A stretch of DNA of 15,087 nt from an uncultured Clostridia bacterium. GTDB taxonomy: Bacteria > Bacillota_A > Clostridia > Christensenellales > Aristaeellaceae. Positions 5,618 to 12,540 of the stretch are shown here, in pieces; the first letter of the stretch is position 1; the number at the start of each line of letters is the position of its first letter. The notes under the pieces are model-generated. The model was given only the letters and a program-made list of their open reading frames with translations. It ran no database searches and was not told where the DNA came from. The position numbers and the translations under genes were made by a program. The stretch lies in contig CAMJTZ010000031.1 in assembly GCA_946408865.1 (NCBI GenBank), positions 1 through 15,087 of the forward strand, given 5' to 3'.

Positions 5618-7030
5618 ATGAGAAAGATTCTGGCTTTTATCCTTGCGGGGATCCTGGCGCTGGGGGCTTTCTGCTCCTTTGCCGCCGCCGAAGGCGAACC
5701 GGAAGTATACGCCTTTGATTACAGCCTGCGTTTTCATCTGAACCCGGCAGTCTATCCCTTCCGGGAGCGGAAGCATGTCCAGGGCTACGCGGATCTGCTG
5801 AATCTGCTGGAAGTCCGGGGAACCATGGTCCGCTGCCCCGGGACGCAGTCCGCGGATGTGCGGATGGAGCTGGCCCCGTCGACGAATCAGGCCGCGAAAG
5901 TCTCTTTGCATATGTACGGAACGCCGGAGATGATGAAGCTGGAATCCTCCCTCCTGGGGCAGGAAATCGTCTGTTTCCGGCCCAACGGCCTCATGGCCTT
6001 CGCCAAGCGCGCCTGGGAAGCGTTCAAGATCCCGGCGCCGTATTATGTGCTGCTCGTCCCGGATACCACCTGGCAGGCCGTCCGCTGCGTTCCGGAGATG
6101 TGGAACGAGGTGGTCGGCCCGGTGAAAAACGGCACCACCCTTTCCTGGGACAAGGTTCAGGAGCTGGCGGAAGCCTGGCGCGTGAAGCTGATCGGCGGCG
6201 ATTCCCCGAAAAACTGGGTCACGGCCATCAGCTACCCGCTGGAGAATTCGGAAACCCTGCAGGTCGCGGTGGAGGATCTGGCGAAGCTGATCCGTCTGGC
6301 CGCGGACGGAAAAAGCCTGAAATTTACGGAGAAAAAAGAAAAGGACGGCACCCGGACCCTGCGCCTGAAGAACGCGGCCGGAGCCGTCCTCTGGGAAGAA
6401 CATCATTCAGAAAACGCGTATGACTGTACCCTGTCCGTTCCGGAAATCCCGGTGGATTATATCCCCTCCTGGACGTACAGAACAGAGACCGTGGACGGGA
6501 AAACCAGCCTGTCCCTGGTAGCGGACTGGGCAAGAGGCCCCGGCACCGGCATGGAGGAGCACGCCTACCGGCAGGACTGGCCGGAAAGTCTGCTCTCCGC
6601 CCGGATGGAGCTGACCGGTCTCCCCACGGCGTACCCTGTCGACAGCGCCGTCTCCGGAACGGTCTCCCTTACCGGCTATCTGCTCCCGAATTTCAGTTAT
6701 CTCGTAAAGGGCTCCACAACCGCCGCCGGGGAGTTCTCCCTCTCCCTGACCCGGGCGGACCAGGCGGACGGCGATCCGGTCTTTACCGTTTCCGGCTCCG
6801 TCGTGCCCCGGGAATACAACGCGCCCCTGGCCTTTGTGACGGAAGAGATGGTCACGGAATACAATATCTTCGGCCTGAACGAGGATACCCTTTACCGGCT
6901 GTTCCATCTCATCGACCGCCCGCTCCTGCGCGGTCTGATCGATTTCCTGTATGAACTCCCGGCGTCCTCCTGCCAGAGCATCATGGACGATCTCGAATCC
7001 TTCGGCGTCATCCGGACCCTGCTTCACTGA
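5618..7030 (+). CDS. Secreted protein of unknown function
   Basis: A 470-residue protein that I do not recognise. MRKILAFILAGILALGAFCS followed by FAAA|EGEP is a clear signal peptide, with predicted cleavage at about residue 24. The mature part has no further membrane span. It appears to have a helical/mixed N-terminal half (to about 250) and a strand-rich second half (about 250-420, with alternating segments such as TRTLRLKNAAGAVLWEE and GEFSLSLTRAD). Strong codon-position GC bias and an AGAGG ribosome site 7 bases before the ATG support it as real. Its last two codons and stop overlap the end of the convergent chain-length gene by 7 bases, and its terminator lies inside that gene. It could be a cell-surface or extracellular protein accompanying the polysaccharide cluster; that is context only. 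Confidence 0.8.
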   Translation: MRKILAFILAGILALGAFCSFAAAEGEPEVYAFDYSLRFHLNPAVYPFRERKHVQGYADLLNLLEVRGTMVRCPGTQSADVRMELAPSTNQAAKVSLHMYGTPEMMKLESSLLGQEIVCFRPNGLMAFAKRAWEAFKIPAPYYVLLVPDTTWQAVRCVPEMWNEVVGPVKNGTTLSWDKVQELAEAWRVKLIGGDSPKNWVTAISYPLENSETLQVAVEDLAKLIRLAADGKSLKFTEKKEKDGTRTLRLKNAAGAVLWEEHHSENAYDCTLSVPEIPVDYIPSWTYRTETVDGKTSLSLVADWARGPGTGMEEHAYRQDWPESLLSARMELTGLPTAYPVDSAVSGTVSLTGYLLPNFSYLVKGSTTAAGEFSLSLTRADQADGDPVFTVSGSVVPREYNAPLAFVTEEMVTEYNIFGLNEDTLYRLFHLIDRPLLRGLIDFLYELPASSCQSIMDDLESFGVIRTLLH

Positions 7031-7665
7031 GCCCTTTTCCGGATCAGGAGCACGATGCACACGATGAATCCCAGCGCACTCAGCGGCAGCGCCGTCCTGA
7101 GTGCTTTTTTTGCGAAATCCGCGGAAAGGAGCTTCGGCTCCCGGGCGGTAAGGGCGGTCACTTCCGTGCGCCCGCCCAAGCTTTCCCGGTAGGTATCCAG
7201 AATCGCTCCCAGCAGCGCGGTGCGCTGGTCCGCGGTGAGCTCCGGAGCCGCTTCCTGATACAGTGTCACATGGAACATCGTCGGATGGAATCCGCGGACG
7301 TCCGCTTCCCGGGGAAGTTTGGTGTTCAGCGGGGAGATGTAATCCCCGATGCGGCTGGCCATTTCAGACGGGTAAACCCCGGCAATGTAGAGGTTCTTCC
7401 GGACTTCCTCCGCCCGGATGCCGCCCAGGCCGGCTTTGGACGCTGCCGCGCCGATCACCTTCTCAGAGGCCATCTCCCGGATATTCAGGGCTTCCCCGTT
7501 CGGTTTCTGTCCGTCCGCTGCCGCGTCAAAGGCCAGGATCAGCGTGGCCGTGGAAGCCTTCCGGTCCGCGTTTCCGCCGTACATCAGGGCCGCCGCCGCG
7601 ACACCCACGATGAAGCAGGCTGCCACCACGATGATCGTTAACCGCAGAAAGTGCGTTTTCTTCAT
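7024..7665 (-). CDS. Wzz-like chain-length/co-polymerase protein, second copy
   Basis: A 213-residue protein with one N-terminal membrane span (about residues 8-28), an extracytoplasmic domain of about 155 residues and a C-terminal span (about 188-208) ending in IRKRAQ. This two-span, inside-outside-inside layout is that of polysaccharide co-polymerases (Wzz/CpsC type), which set polymer length with Wzy. The start at 7665 is fixed by ATGA overlap with the preceding gene and a GAAGGTG site; a longer upstream open frame is an overlap with that gene. It shares layout and local sequence with the preceding protein (ATL, then an acidic stretch, then LNI/LTKI-type segments), so the two are probably a duplicated pair that assemble together. 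No tyrosine-kinase domain is attached. It is the last gene of the operon, and no terminator is seen downstream. Confidence 0.72.
   Translation of the reverse strand: MKKTHFLRLTIIVVAACFIVGVAAAALMYGGNADRKASTATLILAFDAAADGQKPNGEALNIREMASEKVIGAAASKAGLGGIRAEEVRKNLYIAGVYPSEMASRIGDYISPLNTKLPREADVRGFHPTMFHVTLYQEAAPELTADQRTALLGAILDTYRESLGGRTEVTALTAREPKLLSADFAKKALRTALPLSALGFIVCIVLLIRKRAQ
7076..7111 (+). terminator. Terminator of the secreted-protein gene, inside the convergent gene
   Basis: GCACTCAG (7076-7083) pairs with CTGAGTGC (7097-7104). Inside them CGGC (7084-7087) pairs with GCCG (7091-7094) around a 3-base loop, and seven T follow (7105-7111). It is a textbook plus-strand terminator 46 bases after the stop at 7030, but it lies wholly within the C-terminal codons of the minus-strand Wzz-like gene. 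Confidence 0.88.
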
Positions 7666-8450
7666 TTTCCCGCACCTTCTTTCGCGTCTTCCGCGGGCGC
7701 CGCCTTGCTGCGCAGCATCTCCGGCCACAGCGCCGCGATGAACCAGATGACGCAGCCGAGGATCAGCCCGATCGCCCCGCACAGCACGCATTTCTTCAGG
7801 TTCGCGCTAAGAATGCTCGGGGTGCTGCCCTGCGCCGCCGTATGGGAAACCAGCAGTTCAGCCGTTCCCGCGTTCCGGGCCAGATAGTCGTTGTAGGCGT
7901 CCAGCACCCGGTCCAGCAGCAGCCGCGTCTCCTCGTCCTTCAGGCCGAAGGCGTTCTTCAGCGTAACCGTGAACCGGTTTTCATATTTCATTTCCAGATC
8001 CTTCAGCGGCGTATAGGCGCCGGGATCCTGCACCTTGGCCAGGCCCGCCAGCATCTCCTGCGTCCGCTTTGTTTCCGGCGAGAAGATCGGCAGGATCTCC
8101 AGCTGCGCGCTCAGCGCGTCCGCGGCGATCTTCCGGCTGAGGGTAACGCCGTCCAGCGCTTCCTGCAGCACGGCGGCGGAAGTGATCTTCGTCAGGTCCA
8201 GATCGGATCCGTCCGGCGCTTCCAGGCCCTTCGCGTATTCCAGCGTCGCCACCGCGGAAACCTTCTGCGGCTCCTTCGTGAAGGGATAAACCGCCAGCGG
8301 CGCGCACACGCCGATCACGATGCACAGCACCAGCACCCAGGCGAAAACCTTCCGCTTGTCCCAGAAATTCCGCACCACCCGGGCCGGATCGATGGCGTTG
8401 TCCTCCGTCCGCGGACGGAACCCCGGCGCTTTCTTCTGTTTCTCGCTCAT
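7662..8450 (-). CDS. Wzz-like chain-length/co-polymerase protein, first copy
   Basis: A 262-residue protein with a cytoplasmic N-terminus of about 35 residues and a membrane span at about 37-55 (VFAWVLVLCIVIGVCAPLAV). An extracytoplasmic domain of about 165 residues follows, then a second span at about 222-242 and a short polar tail. This is the architecture of Wzz/CpsC co-polymerases that govern chain length in Wzy-dependent polysaccharide synthesis. VSAVATLEYAKGLE after the first span corresponds to the segment after the first span of the next gene's product. Both ends overlap neighbours by four bases (ATGA), indicating translational coupling. Gram-positive CpsC is normally paired with a separate tyrosine kinase (CpsD); none is present here within the window. 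Confidence 0.75.
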   Translation of the reverse strand: MSEKQKKAPGFRPRTEDNAIDPARVVRNFWDKRKVFAWVLVLCIVIGVCAPLAVYPFTKEPQKVSAVATLEYAKGLEAPDGSDLDLTKITSAAVLQEALDGVTLSRKIAADALSAQLEILPIFSPETKRTQEMLAGLAKVQDPGAYTPLKDLEMKYENRFTVTLKNAFGLKDEETRLLLDRVLDAYNDYLARNAGTAELLVSHTAAQGSTPSILSANLKKCVLCGAIGLILGCVIWFIAALWPEMLRSKAAPAEDAKEGAGK

Positions 8451-9802
8451 TTGGATATCCTCCGTTCTTTATTGAAACTCCCGGCCATCGCGGTGAGAGT
8501 CACCGGCGTGCTCAGGATCATCGGATAGGCGTACCGGTAATACCCGTTCACCGGGCTCAGCATGCAGGCCCCCAGCACCATCATCAGCATCAGGCAGCAG
8601 GGCAGAAACCTGCGCAGCTTCCGGAAAATCAGGGCCGCCAGCGTCATCGCGACGGCAATCCAGCTGTAAAGCCCGATGCATTGCAGCTGCCGCAGCACCG
8701 GGATCGTGATCGCCTGGTTCCAGATCCGCCCGGCGGTGTAGTTTCCGGCCGGCCGCGTCGTCAGTCCCAGGGGCTCCTGCATCTCCGGATTGATGCCCCC
8801 GGTCCCGATGAAGATGTGGGACTTGATCGGGCTTTGGGCAGACAGGGAGAAGTAGATCCAGACGGACCTTCGCCATCCCTCCAGGATCGTTCCCGGATGC
8901 TTCCGGATCATCCCCCACCACATCCCGAGGAATTTTCCCCGGGTCTCCGGGGTGAATTGGCTCGGATCCTTGATCCGGTCGGCGATATCGGGATTGTAGG
9001 CCCCCGTGAAGGTTTCCCAGTCAATCACGCTTTCGATGGTTTCCTTCTCCTCCGGCGTCACCTCGTCCGGGTGCTGCTGAACGTAGTAGGCCGCCGTCTG
9101 CAGCGGAACGGACATCTCTTCCTTGATCTCCGCGGGCGGAATCCCCGCGATCCGCGGAATCGCGATGGAGACGATCACCAGCGCCGCCGCGGAGATCGCG
9201 GACGGAAGGATCCCGTCCTTCCTGCGCCAGATCAGCAGCAGAGCAATCGCGATGATCAGCGGAATCCATCCGGCAAAGTTCCGCAGCAGGGACAGGATGG
9301 CCGGAGCCGCGGCCATCAGGATAATATTGCGTTTCTGCCCCCAGAATGCCTCCCGCTCTCCGGCGGACCGCAGCAGCAGATAGACGAACCACAGGATCCC
9401 GATCGCCATGTTGGAATCCTTGCCCATCATGAAGGCGTACAGCGGAAAAACCGGAATCAGCCCGTAGAAGGCTGCCAGGATATAGGCCGCCTTCCCGGCC
9501 CACCGGTCAGACAGATAGGCGATCACGTGCCCCAGCAGAATGGCCTCCAGAATCATCTGCAGCCAGCAGTACAGGCATACGCCGAACTGCGGAATGCCCA
9601 GTCCTTTCCCCAGGGAATAGAAACTGCCGAAGAGGATATTCTGGAAATAAGGGTTGTTGACGTTGGACCGGTCCAGCCCGGTGAACCAGGCAATGGAAGT
9701 CCCCGCGTCCCACGGCATATTCCCCGGAAAGCAAAGAATCCCCCAGGGAATCCAGCATAAAAGCAGGACCCCCGCCAGAACCCATTGCTTTCGAACCTTC
9801 AT
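8447..9802 (-). CDS. Polytopic membrane protein, DUF6020-like / GT-C-type
   Basis: A 451-residue protein with about 9-11 predicted spans. After the first span it carries FPGNMPWDAGTSIAWF and NNPYFQNILFG. This is the pattern of an acidic residue in the first outside loop seen in GT-C fold membrane glycosyltransferases and in the DUF6020 family. A large extracytoplasmic loop (about 220-350) contains WETFTGAYNPDI and WWGMIRKHPGTILEGWRRS. The C-terminus has NGYYRYAYPMILSTPV, also typical of these families. It may add a sugar or other group to the lipid-linked or nascent polysaccharide outside the membrane. TAGGAG lies 7 bases before the ATG, and the gene begins 9 bases after the flippase stop. 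The family assignment is by eye. Confidence 0.7.
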   Translation of the reverse strand: MKVRKQWVLAGVLLLCWIPWGILCFPGNMPWDAGTSIAWFTGLDRSNVNNPYFQNILFGSFYSLGKGLGIPQFGVCLYCWLQMILEAILLGHVIAYLSDRWAGKAAYILAAFYGLIPVFPLYAFMMGKDSNMAIGILWFVYLLLRSAGEREAFWGQKRNIILMAAAPAILSLLRNFAGWIPLIIAIALLLIWRRKDGILPSAISAAALVIVSIAIPRIAGIPPAEIKEEMSVPLQTAAYYVQQHPDEVTPEEKETIESVIDWETFTGAYNPDIADRIKDPSQFTPETRGKFLGMWWGMIRKHPGTILEGWRRSVWIYFSLSAQSPIKSHIFIGTGGINPEMQEPLGLTTRPAGNYTAGRIWNQAITIPVLRQLQCIGLYSWIAVAMTLAALIFRKLRRFLPCCLMLMMVLGACMLSPVNGYYRYAYPMILSTPVTLTAMAGSFNKERRISK

Positions 9803-9811
9803 AATCTGCTC

Positions 9812-11080
9812 CTACTCGTATTTCTTCTTCCCCGAATAAACAATATACATCACATACGGGAACGACATCACCGCCGCCAGCACCGTCACAATCAGCGTCG
9901 CCCACGCCGCGCCGATCGACCCGTACTGCACCGTCAGCCACACATCCAGCCCGATATTCGCCGCCCCGGTCACCAGGCTCACCACCATCGTATACCCCGC
10001 CCGCTTCAGGCTCAGCAGGATATTCGTGCTCGTAATCCGGAACGTACTTAAAATCACAAAACTAATGGTCAATATCCGCATGCACGGCACCGCGTCCAGG
10101 TAATTCTCTCCCCACAGCAGCTGTACAATCTGCGGCGCCAGGATATATACCGCCGCTCCCAGCACCACGCTGATCCCGGCGGCGAAAAGATAGATCTCCT
10201 TCGTCTTCCGCTTGATCCAACCCGCGTCCCCCAGGTGCTGCACAAACAGCGGCACGTAGTACACCATCAGGCACTGGGGAATGAAGTTCATGTTCTCCGG
10301 CAGCTGGGTCCCTGTTTTGTAGCTGGCCAGAATGGACGCGTCCGCCACCACCAGCGTGATCACCATCACGTCCAGCCGGTAGAGAATCACGTTCAGGGCG
10401 CTGGTGATTCCCGCCTTTACGGAATACTTCGTCAGATCCTTGACCTGTTCCCGGTTCAGCCTTCCTTTCCAGGATACGTCCGCGTACTTTTTGCAAAAGA
10501 CGTATCCGGTCACCGCGGCGCCGATATACGCCAGGTACCGCCCCGCGATCGTTCCCGGGATCCCTGCCAGCAGGGCCCCAAGAATCGCGAACCCCGCGTA
10601 CATCACGGAGTGGATATTCAGCAGCAGCGAATACTTCTTATTGTCCTTCTCCGCCCGCAGAATCACCACGAAGTAGTCAAACAGGAAATTGATAAACGGC
10701 AGCATCGCCAGGGAGAGGATGTACTTCCGCGTTTCCTCAATCCCCACATTCCCCAGCAGCCCGTACAGCAGGATCGCCAGGCTCAGCAGCGCTTCCGTCA
10801 GCAGTCCGAACTTCAGGGACCAGGCGTAGAAAGTCTTCTTCTCTTCCCGCTCAATGTCCTTGGAGCAGAAATACAGAATTCCGCTGGTGATCCCCAGCCC
10901 GCTGAACAGGAATACGATGAAAAACACGTTGAACGCGCCGGTAAAGATCCCGTAGTCCGGCTTGGACAGAATCCGGACGATGGCGATGTTCGATACAAAG
11001 GCGATGATCTTGTTCAGAAAGGTGCTTCCGAGAATATGGAAGAACCCGCCGGAGAACAGCGCTCTGATTCTCTGGATCAT
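9812..11080 (-). CDS. wzx: Wzx-type polysaccharide flippase
   Basis: A 422-residue protein with about 12 hydrophobic spans. The N-terminus GGFFHILGSTFLNKIIAF and SNIAIVRILSKPDYGIFTG is characteristic of Polysacc_synt/RfbX-type flippases of the MOP superfamily, which move undecaprenyl-diphosphate-linked oligosaccharides to the outer face of the membrane. The start is at 11080, where ATGA overlaps the polymerase stop; the reading frame stays open far upstream, but that part is antisense-like noise over the polymerase. The upstream sequence GGGGGTGG is a wobble-type ribosome site made of the bases following a REP, so translation probably depends on coupling to the polymerase. It ends 9 bases before the next gene. 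Confidence 0.88.
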   Translation of the reverse strand: MIQRIRALFSGGFFHILGSTFLNKIIAFVSNIAIVRILSKPDYGIFTGAFNVFFIVFLFSGLGITSGILYFCSKDIEREEKKTFYAWSLKFGLLTEALLSLAILLYGLLGNVGIEETRKYILSLAMLPFINFLFDYFVVILRAEKDNKKYSLLLNIHSVMYAGFAILGALLAGIPGTIAGRYLAYIGAAVTGYVFCKKYADVSWKGRLNREQVKDLTKYSVKAGITSALNVILYRLDVMVITLVVADASILASYKTGTQLPENMNFIPQCLMVYYVPLFVQHLGDAGWIKRKTKEIYLFAAGISVVLGAAVYILAPQIVQLLWGENYLDAVPCMRILTISFVILSTFRITSTNILLSLKRAGYTMVVSLVTGAANIGLDVWLTVQYGSIGAAWATLIVTVLAAVMSFPYVMYIVYSGKKKYE

Positions 11081-12510
11081 TGCGCCACCCCCGCGGAGGG
11101 TCCGGAGGAACCGTCCCCCTGGTCCTTTTTGCCGAAACGGAACCAGCGGAACCGTCCCCCTGGTCCTTTTTCGAGGCGGGTGGGCACTGCCATTTCTCCG
11201 GAGCCGCTGAAGGCCCACATCGCGACGGTCACGCCCAGCAGGAAGATCGTGGAGGCGCTGTAGAAAATATCCACAAATCCGCCCTCGACGATGTTCATGA
11301 ACAGCAGCGTCAGCTGGGCATAGAGCAGAATCGTCACCGGCGATTTTTTGATTGCCGGGATCAGCGTCGCCGCGAGCCCGATAATCACTCCGAAAATAAT
11401 TGGCGCGATCACAATCCCGACCGTCCCGAAGTTCGCCCAGGCTTCCCCGATAAATACGGTGTTCATCACGCCGGCCACCCCTTCCCGGATGCCGGCGGGG
11501 TTCGTCATCTCCATGACGATCCGGCCGCTCCGCAGGCCTTCCGCCGCCGGGAACAGCGCCGATATCCAGCTGTTGAAGCTGGCGCCGTTCAGGAAATCCG
11601 TCCGCGCCGGGAATACGTCCAGGTGCAGGATCAGCGGGGAAAACTGGCTGAAGATAATCCGCCCCGCCGGGCCGGTATAGATGGAGCCCAGGTGGCTTCC
11701 CGCCCCGGAAAGCACGTAGAATCCGATAATCAGCGCCACCGCGATGATGGCCAGATACCGGAACCACTTCAGGTTCAGGATATTTCCCATCCCGACCTCC
11801 AGCAGATAGAACCCGATCAGGTACATGATCACCGGCGCCTTCTGGAAGTCGTAGGTCAGCACCAGCACGCTCAGCGCGCCCAGGGCGAGAAACAGGAAAC
11901 ACCATTTCTTCTCCCGGGTCACCCGGGCGTAGATATAGGCCAGATAGGACACATACGGCGTCAGGGCGGTCATCAGCAGGTTCTTGATATACTGGTTCCC
12001 GCCGCCGCTGCCCCCCGCCTGCCGCAGCGCGCTCAGGTTCTGCCGCTTCAGCAGGGCGGTAACCGGGTTGTATCCCAGGTTCCGGAATACGTACAGCGTC
12101 GCCCCCGCGCACACCAGCCCCAGAAAAAGCACGAAAAAGAACATCCGCGTCCGCTTCTCGCTGACGCAGATTTCCGACCGGGTATATTCCCGGATCTCCC
12201 GCCGGCGCAGAAATACGCCCAGGAATTTTTTCACAAGGATCATCGTCAGCGGAAGCAGAATCATCGCGTAGGCCAGGGCATAGTACGCCCGGTCGATATT
12301 CTCCGGATCCTGCACAAAGCGCAGCATATAATGCTCCCGCATCCCGAGATAGGTCAGGCTGCCGCCGATCAGGCTGAAAACCAGCAGATAGTAGTAGATG
12401 GCGCTGATCATATTCAGTTTTGTGATTTTCAGGCTCCCGGCAGCAATCCGGAACAGCAGCGTGCTGCCCAGGAACACCGCGATCACCAGCAATAACCGCA
12501 AACCCAGCAT
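11077..12510 (-). CDS. wzy: Wzy-type oligosaccharide repeat-unit polymerase with REP-encoded tail
   Basis: A 477-residue protein with about 11-12 spans and a long outside loop (about 280-380: FSPLILHLDVFPARTDF, then GEAWANFGTVGIV), the layout of O-antigen/capsule polymerases. It would join flipped repeat units outside the membrane. A GGAGG site lies 8 bases before the ATG. The hydrophobic protein ends near residue 440 (GVTVAMWAF). The last 33 residues (445-477) are unlike the rest: they include GPGGRFRWFRFG and KKDQGDGSSGP and are translated from two REP palindromes in two different frames. The natural stop has therefore been replaced by the one overlapping the flippase start. This tail is probably cytoplasmic; whether it affects function is unknown. 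Confidence 0.85.
   Translation of the reverse strand: MLGLRLLLVIAVFLGSTLLFRIAAGSLKITKLNMISAIYYYLLVFSLIGGSLTYLGMREHYMLRFVQDPENIDRAYYALAYAMILLPLTMILVKKFLGVFLRRREIREYTRSEICVSEKRTRMFFFVLFLGLVCAGATLYVFRNLGYNPVTALLKRQNLSALRQAGGSGGGNQYIKNLLMTALTPYVSYLAYIYARVTREKKWCFLFLALGALSVLVLTYDFQKAPVIMYLIGFYLLEVGMGNILNLKWFRYLAIIAVALIIGFYVLSGAGSHLGSIYTGPAGRIIFSQFSPLILHLDVFPARTDFLNGASFNSWISALFPAAEGLRSGRIVMEMTNPAGIREGVAGVMNTVFIGEAWANFGTVGIVIAPIIFGVIIGLAATLIPAIKKSPVTILLYAQLTLLFMNIVEGGFVDIFYSASTIFLLGVTVAMWAFSGSGEMAVPTRLEKGPGGRFRWFRFGKKDQGDGSSGPSAGVAQ
11099..11125 (+). repeat. REP palindrome 4 (inside the polymerase 3' end)
   Basis: GGTCC, the core GGAGGAACCGTCCCC and CTGGTCC, 27 bases, followed by TTTTT on the plus strand. 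It lies in the last codons of the polymerase gene and 19 bases from the flippase start. With REP 5 it forms a tandem direct pair of 41-base period. Confidence 0.9.
11140..11166 (+). repeat. REP palindrome 5 (inside the polymerase 3' end)
   Basis: GAACCAGC, the core GGAACCGTCCCC and CTGGTCC, again followed by TTTTT. It has the same orientation as REP 4, 41 bases away. Because 41 is not a multiple of three, the two copies are read in different frames in the polymerase tail. Confidence 0.9.
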
Positions 12511-12540
12511 GATCTTCCTCCGTCCGGCAATCCTGTTTGT

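Noticed and set aside
5576..6406. A minus-strand open frame opposite the secreted-protein gene
   Set aside because: No ribosome site, shadow composition, and the plus-strand gene has a signal peptide, promoter and terminator.
8681..9760. A 359-codon plus-strand open frame
   Set aside because: Antisense to the polytopic membrane protein gene; Arg/Gln/Asp-rich without recognisable domains.
11080..12495. A 471-codon plus-strand open frame opposite the polymerase
   Set aside because: Composition is dominated by Arg, Gln and His, typical of the antisense frame of a hydrophobic protein gene; no start signals.
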